Below, piece after piece: positions 22,647-33,752 of a stretch of 64,000 bases of DNA (positions within the stretch are counted from its first letter, which is position 1; each line of letters begins with the position of its first letter). The notes under the pieces were generated by a model. It saw nothing but the letters and a program-made list of their open reading frames with translations. It made no database searches and was not told where the DNA came from. The stretch comes from Zanthoxylum bungeanum (taxonomy: Eukaryota; Streptophyta; Magnoliopsida; Sapindales; Rutaceae). Position numbers and translations under genes: made by a program. The stretch lies in assembly GCA_019454045.1 (NCBI GenBank), contig SKCR01010140.1:124001-188000 (forward strand), written 5' to 3'.

Positions 22647-23143
22647 AGAAAGCTCCTCGATTGGGACAACCTTGATGGGAAAATGGCATGAGGCTTCTGA
22701 TTCAGATATTTTCCTATAAAGGGACGACTCTAGGCGTAAGCTTAGTCAAATTTATGGGCTTATTTTACTATTTGTTGGGCCTACTATAATTTTTAGGGTT
22801 TTGCTTTATCTTCTTCATTGAGTAAACTAATCCTACGAAGATCTAAGTGCCCTCACAATGGCGAGAAAGTAAGTTTTACAGACAAGCATAAACACAAAAC
22901 CAGAAACGCGACCCAGAAGCTATGTAAAGCATGACCCGACCTATACATACATTTATATACAGAGAATGACATAAACACCAGAAATATAGCAAAACATCAT
23001 ATCCAAAAACCCAGCATTGTACCCAGTAAACCAACAAACCCAGAAAAACATGCTTAAACACAACAAGAAGCTCAGAAAACCACATAAACCTAGATTCGTA
23101 CAAATATAAAATTATCATATACGCACATGTATCATGCTTTTAC
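22647..23143. other. Segment with promoter-like motifs, origin uncertain
   Basis: On the plus strand TGGGCC (site II-like, about 22777), then TTTTTAGGGTTTT (telo-box-like, about 22791), a pyrimidine-rich leader and ACAATGGCGAGAAAGTAAGT (about 22855-22874), which looks like a start codon followed at once by a splice donor. That layout is seen in plant ribosomal-protein genes. No downstream exon was found. On the minus strand the same DNA, joined to 25524 onward, can be read as the end of a copia LTR. I regard the second reading as somewhat more likely because of context. Confidence 0.3.
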
Positions 23144-25523
23144 TGTAGGAGTTTTATGGCGAAAATCCGGTAACGCAGCGGAATCGCAGAAAATCAAAAT
23201 TTTCCGATTTCAAAATTTTTCTTGGATCAATTAAATAAACTTATTTATTTAATTATCTAATTATTAAATTCTGAAAAATTACACAAGAAATCAAATTTCT
23301 TGGTAATTACCGAATTGCCCCATAACTTTGTAAATTGATCATTTTAGTCCAAAAATTATCAAATATAATTTTGGATGATTCAAAATCATTTCTAAAATGA
23401 TTTCCAACAAGTCCAACTCATCAAAATCATATTGCAACCAAATCCCCAAATTTTGTCTAATTGTTGTGAGCACCCCCAATTTTTGGTTAATTACAATTTA
23501 GTCCATTTTGTTCAAAACATGCCAAGATCAAATCCAATCAACCCAAAATTTTACATGCATCATATACACTCCATAATACATCACATATATGAAAATCTCC
23601 AAATTTTGAAGGGCTTAAGAACCCTAATTTTACAATTTCATCAAATTGACCAATATTACCAAATCTTTAAAATCCAACACTTTAATCCATTCTTTACCAC
23701 ACCAAACAAGCCACACCACTTTGAAATAACTCTAGAACAATTCTAGATCACCAAGGAGTGGCTCAACAACTCTAGAATGGCAACTTGATTATCAAATAAT
23801 CAAAAGTTAGCCTTTGAAACCATTTCAAGCTTACTTACATGCATACATCTTTCATTCAAGTTCACAACCAATTAAACAACAACTATAAGTGTAGAGACAA
23901 CATCAAAGCAACACATATTGAAGCTAAGCATGTTAGAAATATTTTCTATGTTGAAGACTTTAAAGAAAAACTTACAAAACCAATGATTTTCCAAGCTTTC
24001 TTCTTTAGCCTTCAAGCTTTTTCTCTCAACTACTTTTGTGTTATTTTTGTATCTAATGAACTTATCAAACCCTAAAAATGAAACAAAATAATTTATACCT
24101 CCTCCAAAAGGGCTTGGCCGAATTTGGTGTGTAGGAAATATCTAGATATTTATTTTTTGTTTCATTAAATTTGCTTTATCAACTTGATAAAATGATCATT
24201 ACAACTTTAATGAATATTCAACAAGTCAACAAAAACAACTCATGATATTTCCAAAAATATCACAACTTATGATATTTATATTTTTAATTAATTTAATTAT
24301 TTAACAATTAAATAATTTAATAATTATTTAAATATATGTATTATATTTACATTAAATATCCAAATACATATATATTTATGATATTAGTCAAATATCTCAA
24401 TTTGACAATTAATTAATGTGTATTTGATAAAATCTATCATTAAATGCAAATACACAAAACTTAGGAAATGACTATTAGGTCCATTCACATGTATTTTTCG
24501 TTTACCTTTAAATGACTTATAAATAATCAGTATTATTTATAATAGTTGTCATAGTGCTCTACGCGTATATTTCATTAGTGGGACTCTCTAGATTCAGGCA
24601 TATGCGTCACGAAATCTAATTTTGTGTCCATAATTTACCCACCCGTAAATTATGACGACCACAGATAAACTCGCTGAATCATACAGGTCGAGGTCATGGC
24701 AAATGTATAATTCCTCCGTCACAGGTATCCGGATATATCCCAGAGATATAGATGTAAATGTCAAATCTCTATAGGGACTATCCCGTCGACGTCTCTATTA
24801 GCAATCTCTAAAAGAACACTTAGAACTCACTTCTAACGTGTACCACGGGCCCATGGTTTTTATCTGATTGATAAATATAAATGGACTACCTATGCTCTGT
24901 ACACAGAACTTACGGATCATATCTCGACACACACAGGACACCCTGAGGATCTATCCACACCCAACGAACATGTGGAGGTCTGATCTAAATAGATCGGTGA
25001 CGTGACTGCCATCTAAGTGTGGAAGATGTCTCATGTGCCCACAGTGGTATCTCAAGTCGAAGAATCACAAATGGTACTCAACCCGAGAAGATTCTTATTG
25101 ACGTTGGTGTATCATCCATTAAGAATCTTCGGTGAGTCGTTCAGTATTTATCCGCTATAAACACCTACACGTCTATACGAGTCCCCAAGACTCGTGGTTC
25201 ATTGAGAAACCATTGGAATCATATATTCCAGTATACGACATATACCGGTCTCAACGGGTTTACTTTACTGACCAAGTAGTGTAAACCTTGACCAGGAACT
25301 GTCTGAGAATGACAACGTCATGATACAACTCAATGTCAGTTGCGACGCTTTTGCAACAACATCATGACAAATCATCCTAAGGTCTATTACATCTTTACCA
25401 TATAAGAAGATTTATTATATTATAGAAACTACTTATTTTATTCATAATAAAACATTTTACAATAGTATTTTCTAGGAAATACAACCGGGAATTGGCGCTC
25501 TGAGCACCAACCCCAACATTTAC
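23139..25523. mobile_element. Solo copia-type LTR, 2.4 kb, TSD TTTAC
   Basis: LTR 23144-25518 starts TGTAGG and ends CCCCAACA. The 5-bp duplication tttac (23139-23143 and 25519-25523) is perfect. It is related to the LTR at 1-3633. No internal domain remains, so it formed by LTR-LTR recombination. On the minus strand a TATA-like TATAAATT near 24090-24100 precedes a GA-rich leader-like region and the terminus would be TGTTGG, favouring minus orientation, unlike the evidence for its relative. Confidence 0.8.
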
Positions 25524-25721
25524 TACAAGATATGGCATGCTTAAAATAAAAAACAGAGAAGGACGGGGTATACTTATTGGTTGTTAAGAGATGAGCGACT
25601 GGAGAAGAGAGCTGAAGTTGTTGGTTGCTTAAAGAACACAAGAAGAAAATATTGAGTCAGTTTTTTTGGAGTTCTTGCGAAATAAACAGCTGTTAAAAGT
25701 GGTAAAAGAGGAAGAAAGGCC

Positions 25722-25729
25722 TTTATATA
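25722..25729 (-). promoter_or_regulatory. TATA box, minus strand
   Basis: TATATAAA in 'acatatataaaggcc', followed by a C/T-rich leader-like sequence. Upstream on the same strand lies a GTGCACGTGG G-box-like site near 25790. It is either the promoter of the copia LTR or of a host gene whose body is missing. Confidence 0.4.
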
Positions 25730-26894
25730 TGTTACTCGGGTCAATCACCGTTGTTGATTTGAAGTTGGATGCATGGATGTATACCACGTGCACGGGTCGA
25801 TCTTAACCATTGAATTCAAATCAAGGGTTCGGATAAGTGCCACATGCTTGGTCAATCTCAGCCACTCAATTTGGGCGGGCAAGTCATAGATGGAATGTGA
25901 TTTGATGGATGTGACAATCATTTTTAAGGAAGTCCATTATGCCTTCATATATTCTTAGGGACGTTTAAGAATCCTAAAAACGCCTTTTCAGATAGTGATG
26001 AAAGAGAGGCAACCGTCAGAAAATGATATCTTTGGCAGCAAGCAAGGTGATCTGCCCCGAGTTGGAGAAACTTTGTGGCGCTCAATGCAGTGAAAAAATA
26101 GGAGATAGATGTTACCCGATGATCATGTTTGAGGAAGGCTTCTCGGTAAAAGATGACAAGTTTGATGCTTAGTTGATATGAAGTTTGACCGTCCTGATCA
26201 TGTTTGCCCGTTTGCACCACCATCTTGTATAAAGTTCCCGACATTAACTCGTAAACTCGTTGATAGCGAGAACTAGAGGTCAAATATTGATAGTGGTTTT
26301 TTGTAAGCTCTTAACCCGATGAAGGTTGAATGGTATTATAGTACTGCCCAACCAGATGGATAGAGAAGCCCAATAACCCAGAGATAAGAGGAAGGATGAA
26401 GCATAACCTAACCATGGTATATGATGAAGGTTCTCCATGAGTGATATTCTGAAGTGAGGCAAGTAATGGTGGTACCTGACCCGACCATATTGGAAGATAT
26501 TTTTGGATACTCTGAGAATTTATTGAGGCTGACCTGATGAAGTATCATATGTATGCGCCAGATCCGACGACTCTGAAGTATGGGTTTGGAAGAGTAACAA
26601 TTGTCTCGATTACCCGACCCGAGGAATGAAGATGGGATGATGGCCGACCAGTATATGAGCGGCATGGCATCTACCCTATTTGAGGAGGAATGAATCTATA
26701 AGGCTAATGATGAAATAAATAAAGTAGTGATTCATAGTGATTATAGAACTTGCCAGATAGCATAGGCAGGTATAGTGGCAGAGCAATAGCCGCTATAGGC
26801 CGGTGCAGTGGCAGAGAAATGAGCTTATCTGAATGGTTGAGAATGTGGTGGAAGCAATGGCTAAGAGTTGTAATGATAATTCAGTGACATGAAC

Positions 26895-26939
26895 TGACGT
26901 CATGATCAGTTACAATAATGGTTTGAGAACTTATATAAA
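26895..26939 (+). promoter_or_regulatory. TGACGTCA plus TATATAAA pair
   Basis: The palindromic bZIP/TGA-factor site TGACGTCA (26895-26902) stands 30 bp before TATATAAA (26932-26939), with a GA-rich leader after it. It reads on the plus strand, opposite to the copia LTR inferred here, so its role is uncertain. Confidence 0.35.
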
Positions 26940-27179
26940 GGGGTAGAAGTCACATTAGAAAGGGTTAACAATTTTTACATTTTACAAACACTTGTAATTT
27001 GAGAACAAAAACTAGGAAGAATAAACTAGTGATAGAGAGAGAAAGTGAGTCGTGTACCTGACCACATTGTGAAACCGATGGGTTATCTATTGTAAACAAA
27101 GTGTAATTCCTTTGTTAGGTATTCGGGTTGGTATTTACCTCGAGCATAATAAAAGCATTCCTCTTTCTCCCGTGGACGT

Positions 27180-27854
27180 TGTACGGGCCAAATTTGGGTC
27201 AAAGGCAAAATCGTATTTCCCTTTCGGGCCCAATATCAATTAAAACCAAATACCGAACACTATCCGGCCCACGGGACTTAAACCATTCTCATCTAAAGCC
27301 CAATTCCTTCAAACAGTCAATTCATGGGCCAAGGTTGGACCAAAAGACTTAACAATTCTCAGGCCCATATACAAGGAGAAGCCTACTAAATAACCTCTTG
27401 ACTTTCCCAACAGTCAAACCGAAAAAAGTCTTTTTCATAATTAATTACCTCTACGTGATTAGCCATTTTGGCACCGAAAAATTAAGCATTTGCCATAGTA
27501 ATGGGAACCACATCATAAATGTGGAGTTCCATAGCCTATAAAAGGGGGCAGAACTCGGAGATACATTCCATTCAATCTGAAACATTCTTACTTGAGCTCT
27601 CGAAGTATACCCACCCTCTAAGCATCGGCCCACCGCCCTCACGACAGTCATTAGGGACCAAGGTAACCTCAGACCTTGCTTTCACCTTATTTATCACTTG
27701 TCTTCACTACTGACTTGAGCGTCGGAGTGCCTACGGCACCCACCTCACCAGTGGTTAGAAACTCCCCACTCACTCTACCTTTATTTTGTAGGATCACTAG
27801 TGCCCATCATACAACGTCTCTATTGCGGACCTGGGGTGAAATCCAGCGTCTATA
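27180..27854 (+). repeat. 5' LTR of second Tat-like element
   Basis: Starts TGTACGGGCC and ends GCGTCTATA; the partner ends GCGTCTACA, so the terminal C has become T. TATAAAAG is at 27537-27544 in 'agcctataaaagggggcag', a strong plant core promoter also present at 32944-32951. Confidence 0.9.
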
Positions 27855-27857
27855 ATT

Positions 27858-27875
27858 TGGCGCCCACCATGGGGC
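27858..27875 (+). other. Primer-binding site of second Tat-like element
   Basis: TGGCGCCCACCATGGGGC starts four bases after the LTR. TGGCGCCCACCGTGGGGC-like PBSs are common in plant Tat-lineage elements. Confidence 0.85.
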
Positions 27876-27935
27876 CTTAGCAATTTATAGCAAGTGAAGA
27901 TCTCTCAGTCTACGACCCTTTCAACATAATCACTC

Positions 27936-28840
27936 ATGGCTTCTAGCAGCGAGCAGACACCAGATCCTATGATCACGTAATTAGCCGCTCTACAAGAATG
28001 TTTAAGAGCGTTGGAGGAAGAAAACTTAGCCATGCGAAGCTCCAATACAAATCTTCAGAAGTAATTAGAACAAATTTCCTCAACGTCCCAGTAACGAGAA
28101 ACTCACGATCATCTCAGCAACCCTAACATTCACACCAATCTCTTAGGAGCGATCAACGATGCGGCGAGCGATAATCCGCCATCAAACAACCATCTTTGAA
28201 GTCACAGGGAGGTCGCCATATCTCTCTAGCCGACGGAGCACAGTAAGTCGCCTCATCAATGCAGAAGGAAATGAAAGAATTCAAAAAAATAATTCTGTCC
28301 AGCCTACTAGGTGTCAGGCTACCAGTTAAAAGAAATCAGGCCGTCACTATTTCAGATACTCATTTCTTAGAAACCATTACTTCCAATGAACTCCCACGTA
28401 AATTCAGCCCACCAGATATAAAGTTATATGACGGATCCACGAATCCAGACGACCATGTGATTCACTACAAATACAAGATTATGTCTACAGGTTTGGCTCT
28501 ACATCAATGGGAAGTTAGGATGTGCAGAGGATTTGGAGAGACAATGACAGGCCCCACTCTCACTTGGTTCATCAATCTTCCTTATCGGATTATTGGGTCG
28601 TATCAAGAACTAGTATATAAGTTTGTGGAGCACTTTGCCAGCTCTTATAGGCTTGAGAAAACCGCAGACGACCTCAATGCAATTCAATAGAGGAATGGAT
28701 AACTTGTACAAGGCTACGTAGCGCGTTTCAACAATGAGAGAATTTCCATTCCGGATATCCACCAACTGACTACTGTAGAAGCCTTCAGGAATGGACTGCT
28801 AGCGGAAAGTGGGCTTTATAAGAAGCTAACAAAGTTATGA
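27936..28840 (+). pseudogene. Tat-lineage gag with premature stops
   Basis: A frame beginning ATGGCTTCTAGC at 27936 has a coiled-coil-like N-terminus (LQECLRALEEENLAMR) broken by TAA codons where glutamine CAA would fit. After a frame change, an open stretch 28259-28690 carries the capsid signature: PPDIKLYDGSTNPDDHV, then CRGFGETMTGPTLTWF, LPYRIIGSYQELVYKFVEHF. It resembles the retrotransposon gag domain (Retrotrans_gag). The remaining QGYVARFNNE block lies beyond a further stop near 28690. The protein would form the particle shell; here it cannot be made intact. Confidence 0.8.
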
Positions 28841-28847
28841 TGCTACA

Positions 28848-30950
28848 TTATGGATCAGGTCATGGCTCGAGCCCAAATTGAGATCAGATGGGAATAAGAT
28901 AAGAGGAACAATAATAGATAAGGTTCCTCCAATCTACACAAGGAAATGATACTGAACCCTCATAAGCGATTCTACAGATGATATCAACACCGTTAGCAAT
29001 AAAATAACCATTCGACAAGTGACTATATTTTGACTGGGGGACAAGGACCGTGCTATCTATATCATATACGATATATGTACGACATACTCGGGGACAATTC
29101 TCCTTATATTTATTTTTCAAAAGACGACACGATATTGTGATAATTGAAATTTGGAACGACATAGTAAGAAATGCTTTTGATCTCCCTTTAATCCAATCGA
29201 CATAGCATACTTCTCACCAAACAAGATCATCATTTGCTCCAAATGACGTAGTATCCAGACGACATGTATAAATATTATTCTTTACTTATTACTAACTGTG
29301 TCTATGATTTCAGATATACAGACAATAAAATATGACAATAGAGTTTCATTCGACATTACAAAGTGAATCAAGACAGTGGAACTGACCAACATCTATCTTT
29401 TTGGCACTTCAAGTCCAGTCGATATTAGCCTTTTAGTTAGTCGAATTGAGTTCATCCTGAAACTTCATCTAGGTCAGGCGACGGGAATATTACCCATGAC
29501 TCACGTCGAGTCAAGATCAAGACCTGGACCTTCATCTGGTTTAGACGACATTGAAGACTCCCTCGGACCCTCAGCAGGACTGGTCGACTGGAGATGATCT
29601 TGGTCTTTCATCTGGTCCAATCGACAGGAACATTCCCTATGGCTCACGTCGAGTTCCGATACTACACTATGGACCAGGTCATGTCTCGAGGCCAAATTGA
29701 GATCAGATGGGAAGAAGATAAGAGGACCAAAAAAGAGAGAAGGTTCCTCCAATCTATACAAGGAAATGATATCGAACCTTCCTAAGCGATTCTACAGATG
29801 ATATCAACACCCTTAGTCATAAAATAGTCATTTGAAAAGTGACTATATTTTGAATGGGGGATAAAGATCGTGCTATCTATATTATGTACGACATATGTAC
29901 TACATACCCGGGGACAATTCTCATAATATTTATTTTTCAAAAGACGACACAACATTGTGATAATTGAAATTTGGAAAAAAAACAAGAGATGGAATCAATA
30001 AACATCTTCATTCATATTGTTAACAATTAAAAAAAATTGATTACAAACAAGAGAGAATCAGTCTTTAAGACCCTCAGAGGGTGGGACTTCAGTAGAAGCA
30101 TCGACAGCAACATGGGCTTCTTATCCAACAGGGCCAATCTCCATTTTATCAGATTTTGCCTCCATCAAGGTTGAAGCTACTCTATAAGCACTTGAAGAAA
30201 CTAAATAGCATGAGGAAAGTTGTGAAGAATACCTTGAAGATGACGAGAGCTCTTCCAACTTGCAAGACGAGAAAGTTTTTCGTGAATAAAGGAAAATGAG
30301 CCTCCAAAACCTCTTATACTCACATTTCCTTTTGGCGCTTCATTTTCCCGCCAAATGACGTCTCGAAACATTCGCTAGGGCTATAGTGTAAACTGAGAAA
30401 TATGCCAAAACCTACAAAGCCCATTTCATGGAACCCAATGAGGGCCCAACCAGTAAGAACAGACAAACATTGTGGTCGATTGGGGACATTTTGAGAAGAG
30501 GAAACTTTGAGGTCAACTGGGGACATTTTGAAAGGAATAAAATAGCCTTCCACGAAGATCAGTAACCTACATATCCAACATACAACTAATGAAGGCACTT
30601 GCTCTTCTTTGACTAAAAGGAACCCCGTCCATTATTTTCCTCGTATCCCAGACGACAGTAAAACATTCACCACTTGTGACTTCATCACCATATTTTCCAA
30701 TTGACATAGTAAGAAATGCATTCGATCTCTCTTTAATCCAAACGACATAGTATACTTCTCACCAAACAAAATCATCGTTTGCTCCAACCGATGTAGTCTC
30801 CAGACGACAGATATAAATATAATTCTTTACTTGCTACTAACCGTGTTTATGATTTCAGACATACAGACGATAACATGCGACAATAGAGTTTCATTCGACA
30901 TGACAAAGTGAATCAAGATAGTGGAACTGACCAACATCTATTTTTTTAGC
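28848..30950 (+). repeat. About 815-bp direct duplication, second copy split
   Basis: 28848-29158 recurs at 29662-29976 and 29150-29400 recurs at about 30690-30945, so a unit of about 815 bp is duplicated. The second copy is separated into two by 29977-30689. Both copies contain the start of the 143-bp repeat family. Confidence 0.8.
29977..30689. other. Segment interrupting the duplication
   Basis: 700 bp without a partner in the window and without recognisable coding domains. Phrases 'ggtcgattggggacattttg' and 'ggtcaactggggacattttg' repeat at about 30473 and 30512. It may be original 3' element sequence deleted from the first copy, or an insertion. Confidence 0.45.
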
Positions 30951-30984
30951 ACTTCAAGTCCAGTCGACATTAGCCTTTTAGTCA

Positions 30985-32340
30985 GTCAATGGAGTTCATC
31001 CTGAACCTTCATCTAGGTCAGTCGATGGGAATATTCCCCATGACTCACGTCAAGTCAAGATCAAGACATAGACCTTAATCTGGTTCAGACGACATTGAAG
31101 ACTCCCCTCGGACCCTCAGCAGGTCTAGTCAACTGGAGATGATCATGGTCCTTCATTTGGTCCAGTCGACGAGAACATTCCCCATAGCTCACGTCGAGTC
31201 AAGATCAAGACCCGGACCTTCATCTGGTCCAGACGACATATAAGACTCCATCAGACCCTCAGCAGGGTTGGTCGACTGTAGATGATCTTGGTCATTTATC
31301 TGGTCCAATCGACAAGAACATTCCCAATGGCTCACGTCTAGTCAAGATCAAGACCTGGACCTTCATCTGGTCCAGACAATATAGAAGACTCCTCCGGACC
31401 CTCAGTAGTTCTGGTCGACTAGAGATGATCCTGGTCATTCATCTTGTCCAGTCGACGGGAATATTCCCCATGGCTCATGTCGAGGCAAGATCAAGACCTG
31501 GACCTTCATCTGGTCCAGACGACATAGAAGACTCATCCGGACCCTCAGTAGGTCTGGTCGACTGGAGATGATCTCTGTCATTCATATGATCCAGTTGACG
31601 GGAACATTCCCCATAGCTCATGTCGAGGCAAAATCAATACGTGGACCTTCATGTCAAGACGACATGGAAGACTCCTCCGGACCCTCAGCAAGTCTGGTCG
31701 ACTGGAGATTATCATGGTCCTTCATCTGGTCCAGTCGACGGGAATATTCCCCATGGCTAATGTCGAGGCCAAATCAATATCTTGACCTTCATCTGGTCCA
31801 GACGACATAGAAGACTCCTCCGGACCCTCAGCAGGTCTGGTCGACTAGAGATGATCCTGGTCCTTCATCTGGTCCAGTCGAAGGGAACATTCCCCATGGC
31901 TCATATCGAGGCAAGATCAAGACCTAGACCTTCATCTGGTCCAGATGATATAGAAGACTCCTCCGGACCTACAGTAGGTCTGGTCGACTAGAGATGATCT
32001 CGGTTCTTCATCTGGTCCAGTCGATGGGAACATTCCCATGGCTCATGTCGAGGCAAGATCAAGACATGGACCTTCATCTGGTCTAGACGATATAGAAGAC
32101 TCCTCCGGACCCTCAGCAGATTTGGTCGACTAGAGATGATCCTGGTCCTTTATCTAGTCTAGTAGACGGGAACGTTAGCCATGGCTCATGTCGAGTAAAG
32201 ATCAAGACCTAGACCTTCATCTGGTCCAGACGACATTAAAGACTCCTCTGGTCCTTCTCAGGACCAGTCGGCTGGAGAACACCCTAGACCTTCATCTGGT
32301 CCAGTCGACGGAAACATTCATCAAGGCTCATTTCGAGTCA
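30985..32340 (+). repeat. Tandem array of about nine 143-bp units
   Basis: The phrase 'agactcctccggaccctcag' (with variants) occurs near 31098, 31242, 31385, 31529, 31669, 31811, 31953, 32096 and 32239, giving spacings of 140-144 bp. Each unit includes 'ctggtccagtcgacgggaac' and 'gcaagatcaagacctggacc'. About one and a half related units also lie at 29450-29655. The period is similar to plant satellite monomers. Confidence 0.9.
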
Positions 32341-32584
32341 CTATCAAGATAAGGCATTCATCTGTTCCATTCGACGAGATTACTCTCTGTAGCTCATGAC
32401 TATCTCTCAGATCATCATCAAACTTGGTCCACTGAGGATCGTCCCAAATAACCATTCGTTCTTATGACATATGGCAGGTTCTAGCGACAATAGCATCCGG
32501 GTATGCTCATCAAACCCCAGACGACATACTCATCAAGTACTCTCCAAGTCAGAGACTCATTGTTTTATAGAGTATAGGATAAAC

Positions 32585-33261
32585 TGTACGGGCCAAATTT
32601 GGGCTAATGGCAAAATCGTCTTTTAACCTCGGGCCCAATATCAATTAAAACCCAAATACCTAACACTATCCGGCCCACATGACTTAAACCATTCTCATCT
32701 AAAGAAAAATTCCTATAAATAGTCAATTCAGGGGGCCAAGGTTGGACCAAAGGACTGAACACTTCTCAGGCCCATATACAAGGAGAAACCTATTAAACAA
32801 CCTCTTGACTTTCCCAACACCCAAACCGAAAAATGTATTGTTCATAATTAATTACCCCCATGTGATTAACCATTTTGGCACCGAAAAGTTAAGCATTTGA
32901 CATAGTAATGGGACCTACGTCATAAATATGGAGTTCCATAGCCTATAAAAGGGGGGCAGAACTCAAAGTTACATTCCATTCAAGCTGAAACATTATTACT
33001 TGAGCTCTCGAAGTATACCACCCTCTAATCATCGGCCCATCGCCCTTACAGCAGTCATCGGAGATCAATATAACCTCAGACATTGCTCTCACCTTATTAC
33101 CGCTCGTCTTCACTACTAACTTAAGCATCAGAGTGCCTACGACACCCACATCACCAGTGGGTAGAAACTCTCCGCTCACTCTACCTTTGTTTTACAGGAT
33201 CGCTAGTGCCCCTTCATATAACTTCTCGAATATGGACCTAAGGCGAAATCCAGCGTCTACA
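32585..33261 (+). repeat. 3' LTR of second Tat-like element
   Basis: Matches 27180-27854; starts TGTACGGGCC and ends TCTACA. The preceding bases (tatagagtataggataaac) form only a weak purine tract. Confidence 0.9.
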
Positions 33262-33266
33262 GATGT

Positions 33267-33736
33267 AGGTTGGAGCCACTCTCTATCGAACCACGTAAAT
33301 CATTGCTTCTGTGATAGTTTATCTTTTGCTAAGTTTGTTTGGTTCTCACTAACCAAATAAAATCACAATTGGATGAGGTTTGTTCAAGTGGTGAGTTTAT
33401 AATATTACCCTTAGAATGAAAAATAATCATTAACAATAAATGAAAATACAATTATGTGTTTTGCAAAACATTCAATAACAATCATTCATAATTTGCTCTC
33501 TGGAATGTTTCATTCGAACGCACCACGAACGTTTGCTCTCTGGAATTTTTCGTTCGAACCCAACAGCAAACCTGCCACCAACACCACATGTTCGAATGCT
33601 TCAATGAACGCAGCACTAACGAATTTGCTCCAGCTTTGCCAAATACCAGTCCAAATGCTCCATGTTCTTCAAGACTTATTACAACTCAATTGAACTTGTT
33701 TTGTTACGGACATTGCCAATAAAAATGAAACTAACA
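33267..33736 (-). repeat. Start of 3' LTR of the large SIRE/Tork-like copia
   Basis: On the minus strand the LTR begins TGTTAGTTTCATTTTTATTG at 33736, directly after a PPT. It is interrupted by the Tat-like element at 33266 and continues from 27179 downward. The repeat 'cgttcgaa'/'tttgctctctgg' occurs twice (about 33490-33560). Confidence 0.65.
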
Positions 33737-33752
33737 ATCTCCCTCTTTGACA
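33737..33752 (-). other. Polypurine tract of the large copia
   Basis: Minus strand CAAAGAGGGAGAT adjoins TGTTAG. A similar phrase, TGACAAAAATGGGGAGAG, occurs about 450 bp upstream, as is common in this copia type. Confidence 0.75.

Larger units (their letters stand above)
25524..27174 (-). repeat. Probable 3' LTR interior of the large SIRE/Tork-like copia
   Basis: This stretch continues across the Tat-like insertion from 33267-33736, where a copia 3' LTR begins after a clear PPT. At the junction the minus strand reads GATTTACGTGGTTCG, then about 20 bases, then CCTACGTCCACGGGAG, a phrase widespread in plant copia LTRs. The left limit is not established; it may reach 22647. A minus-strand TATATAAA lies at 25722-25729 and a leader-like C/T-rich region follows it. 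ORFs here have no recognisable domains. Confidence 0.45.
27175..33266 (+). mobile_element. Second non-autonomous Tat-like gypsy element, gag only
   Basis: LTRs of about 675 bp (27180-27854 and 32585-33261) share most of their sequence. The flanks are gacgt (27175-27179) and gatgt (33262-33266), one mismatch. PBS follows the left LTR at once. Internal DNA (4.7 kb) has a gag relic at the 5' side and repeated non-coding DNA afterwards; no protease, RT or integrase motif was seen in any frame. It sits inside a copia LTR, whose typical phrase CGTGGACGTAGG is restored when the insert is removed. Confidence 0.85.

Noticed and set aside
22876..23118. Minus-strand ORF of 80 codons rich in aromatic and aliphatic residues
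   Set aside because: T-rich DNA translated; it looks like intron or LTR sequence and has no signal of a real membrane protein family.
26280..26665. Minus-strand ORFs of 60-85 codons
   Set aside because: No recognisable domain and located in inferred LTR sequence; treated as chance.
30985..32340. CRISPR-like repeat array
   Set aside because: Units are 143 bp and contiguous without unique spacers of constant size; the setting is a plant retrotransposon.
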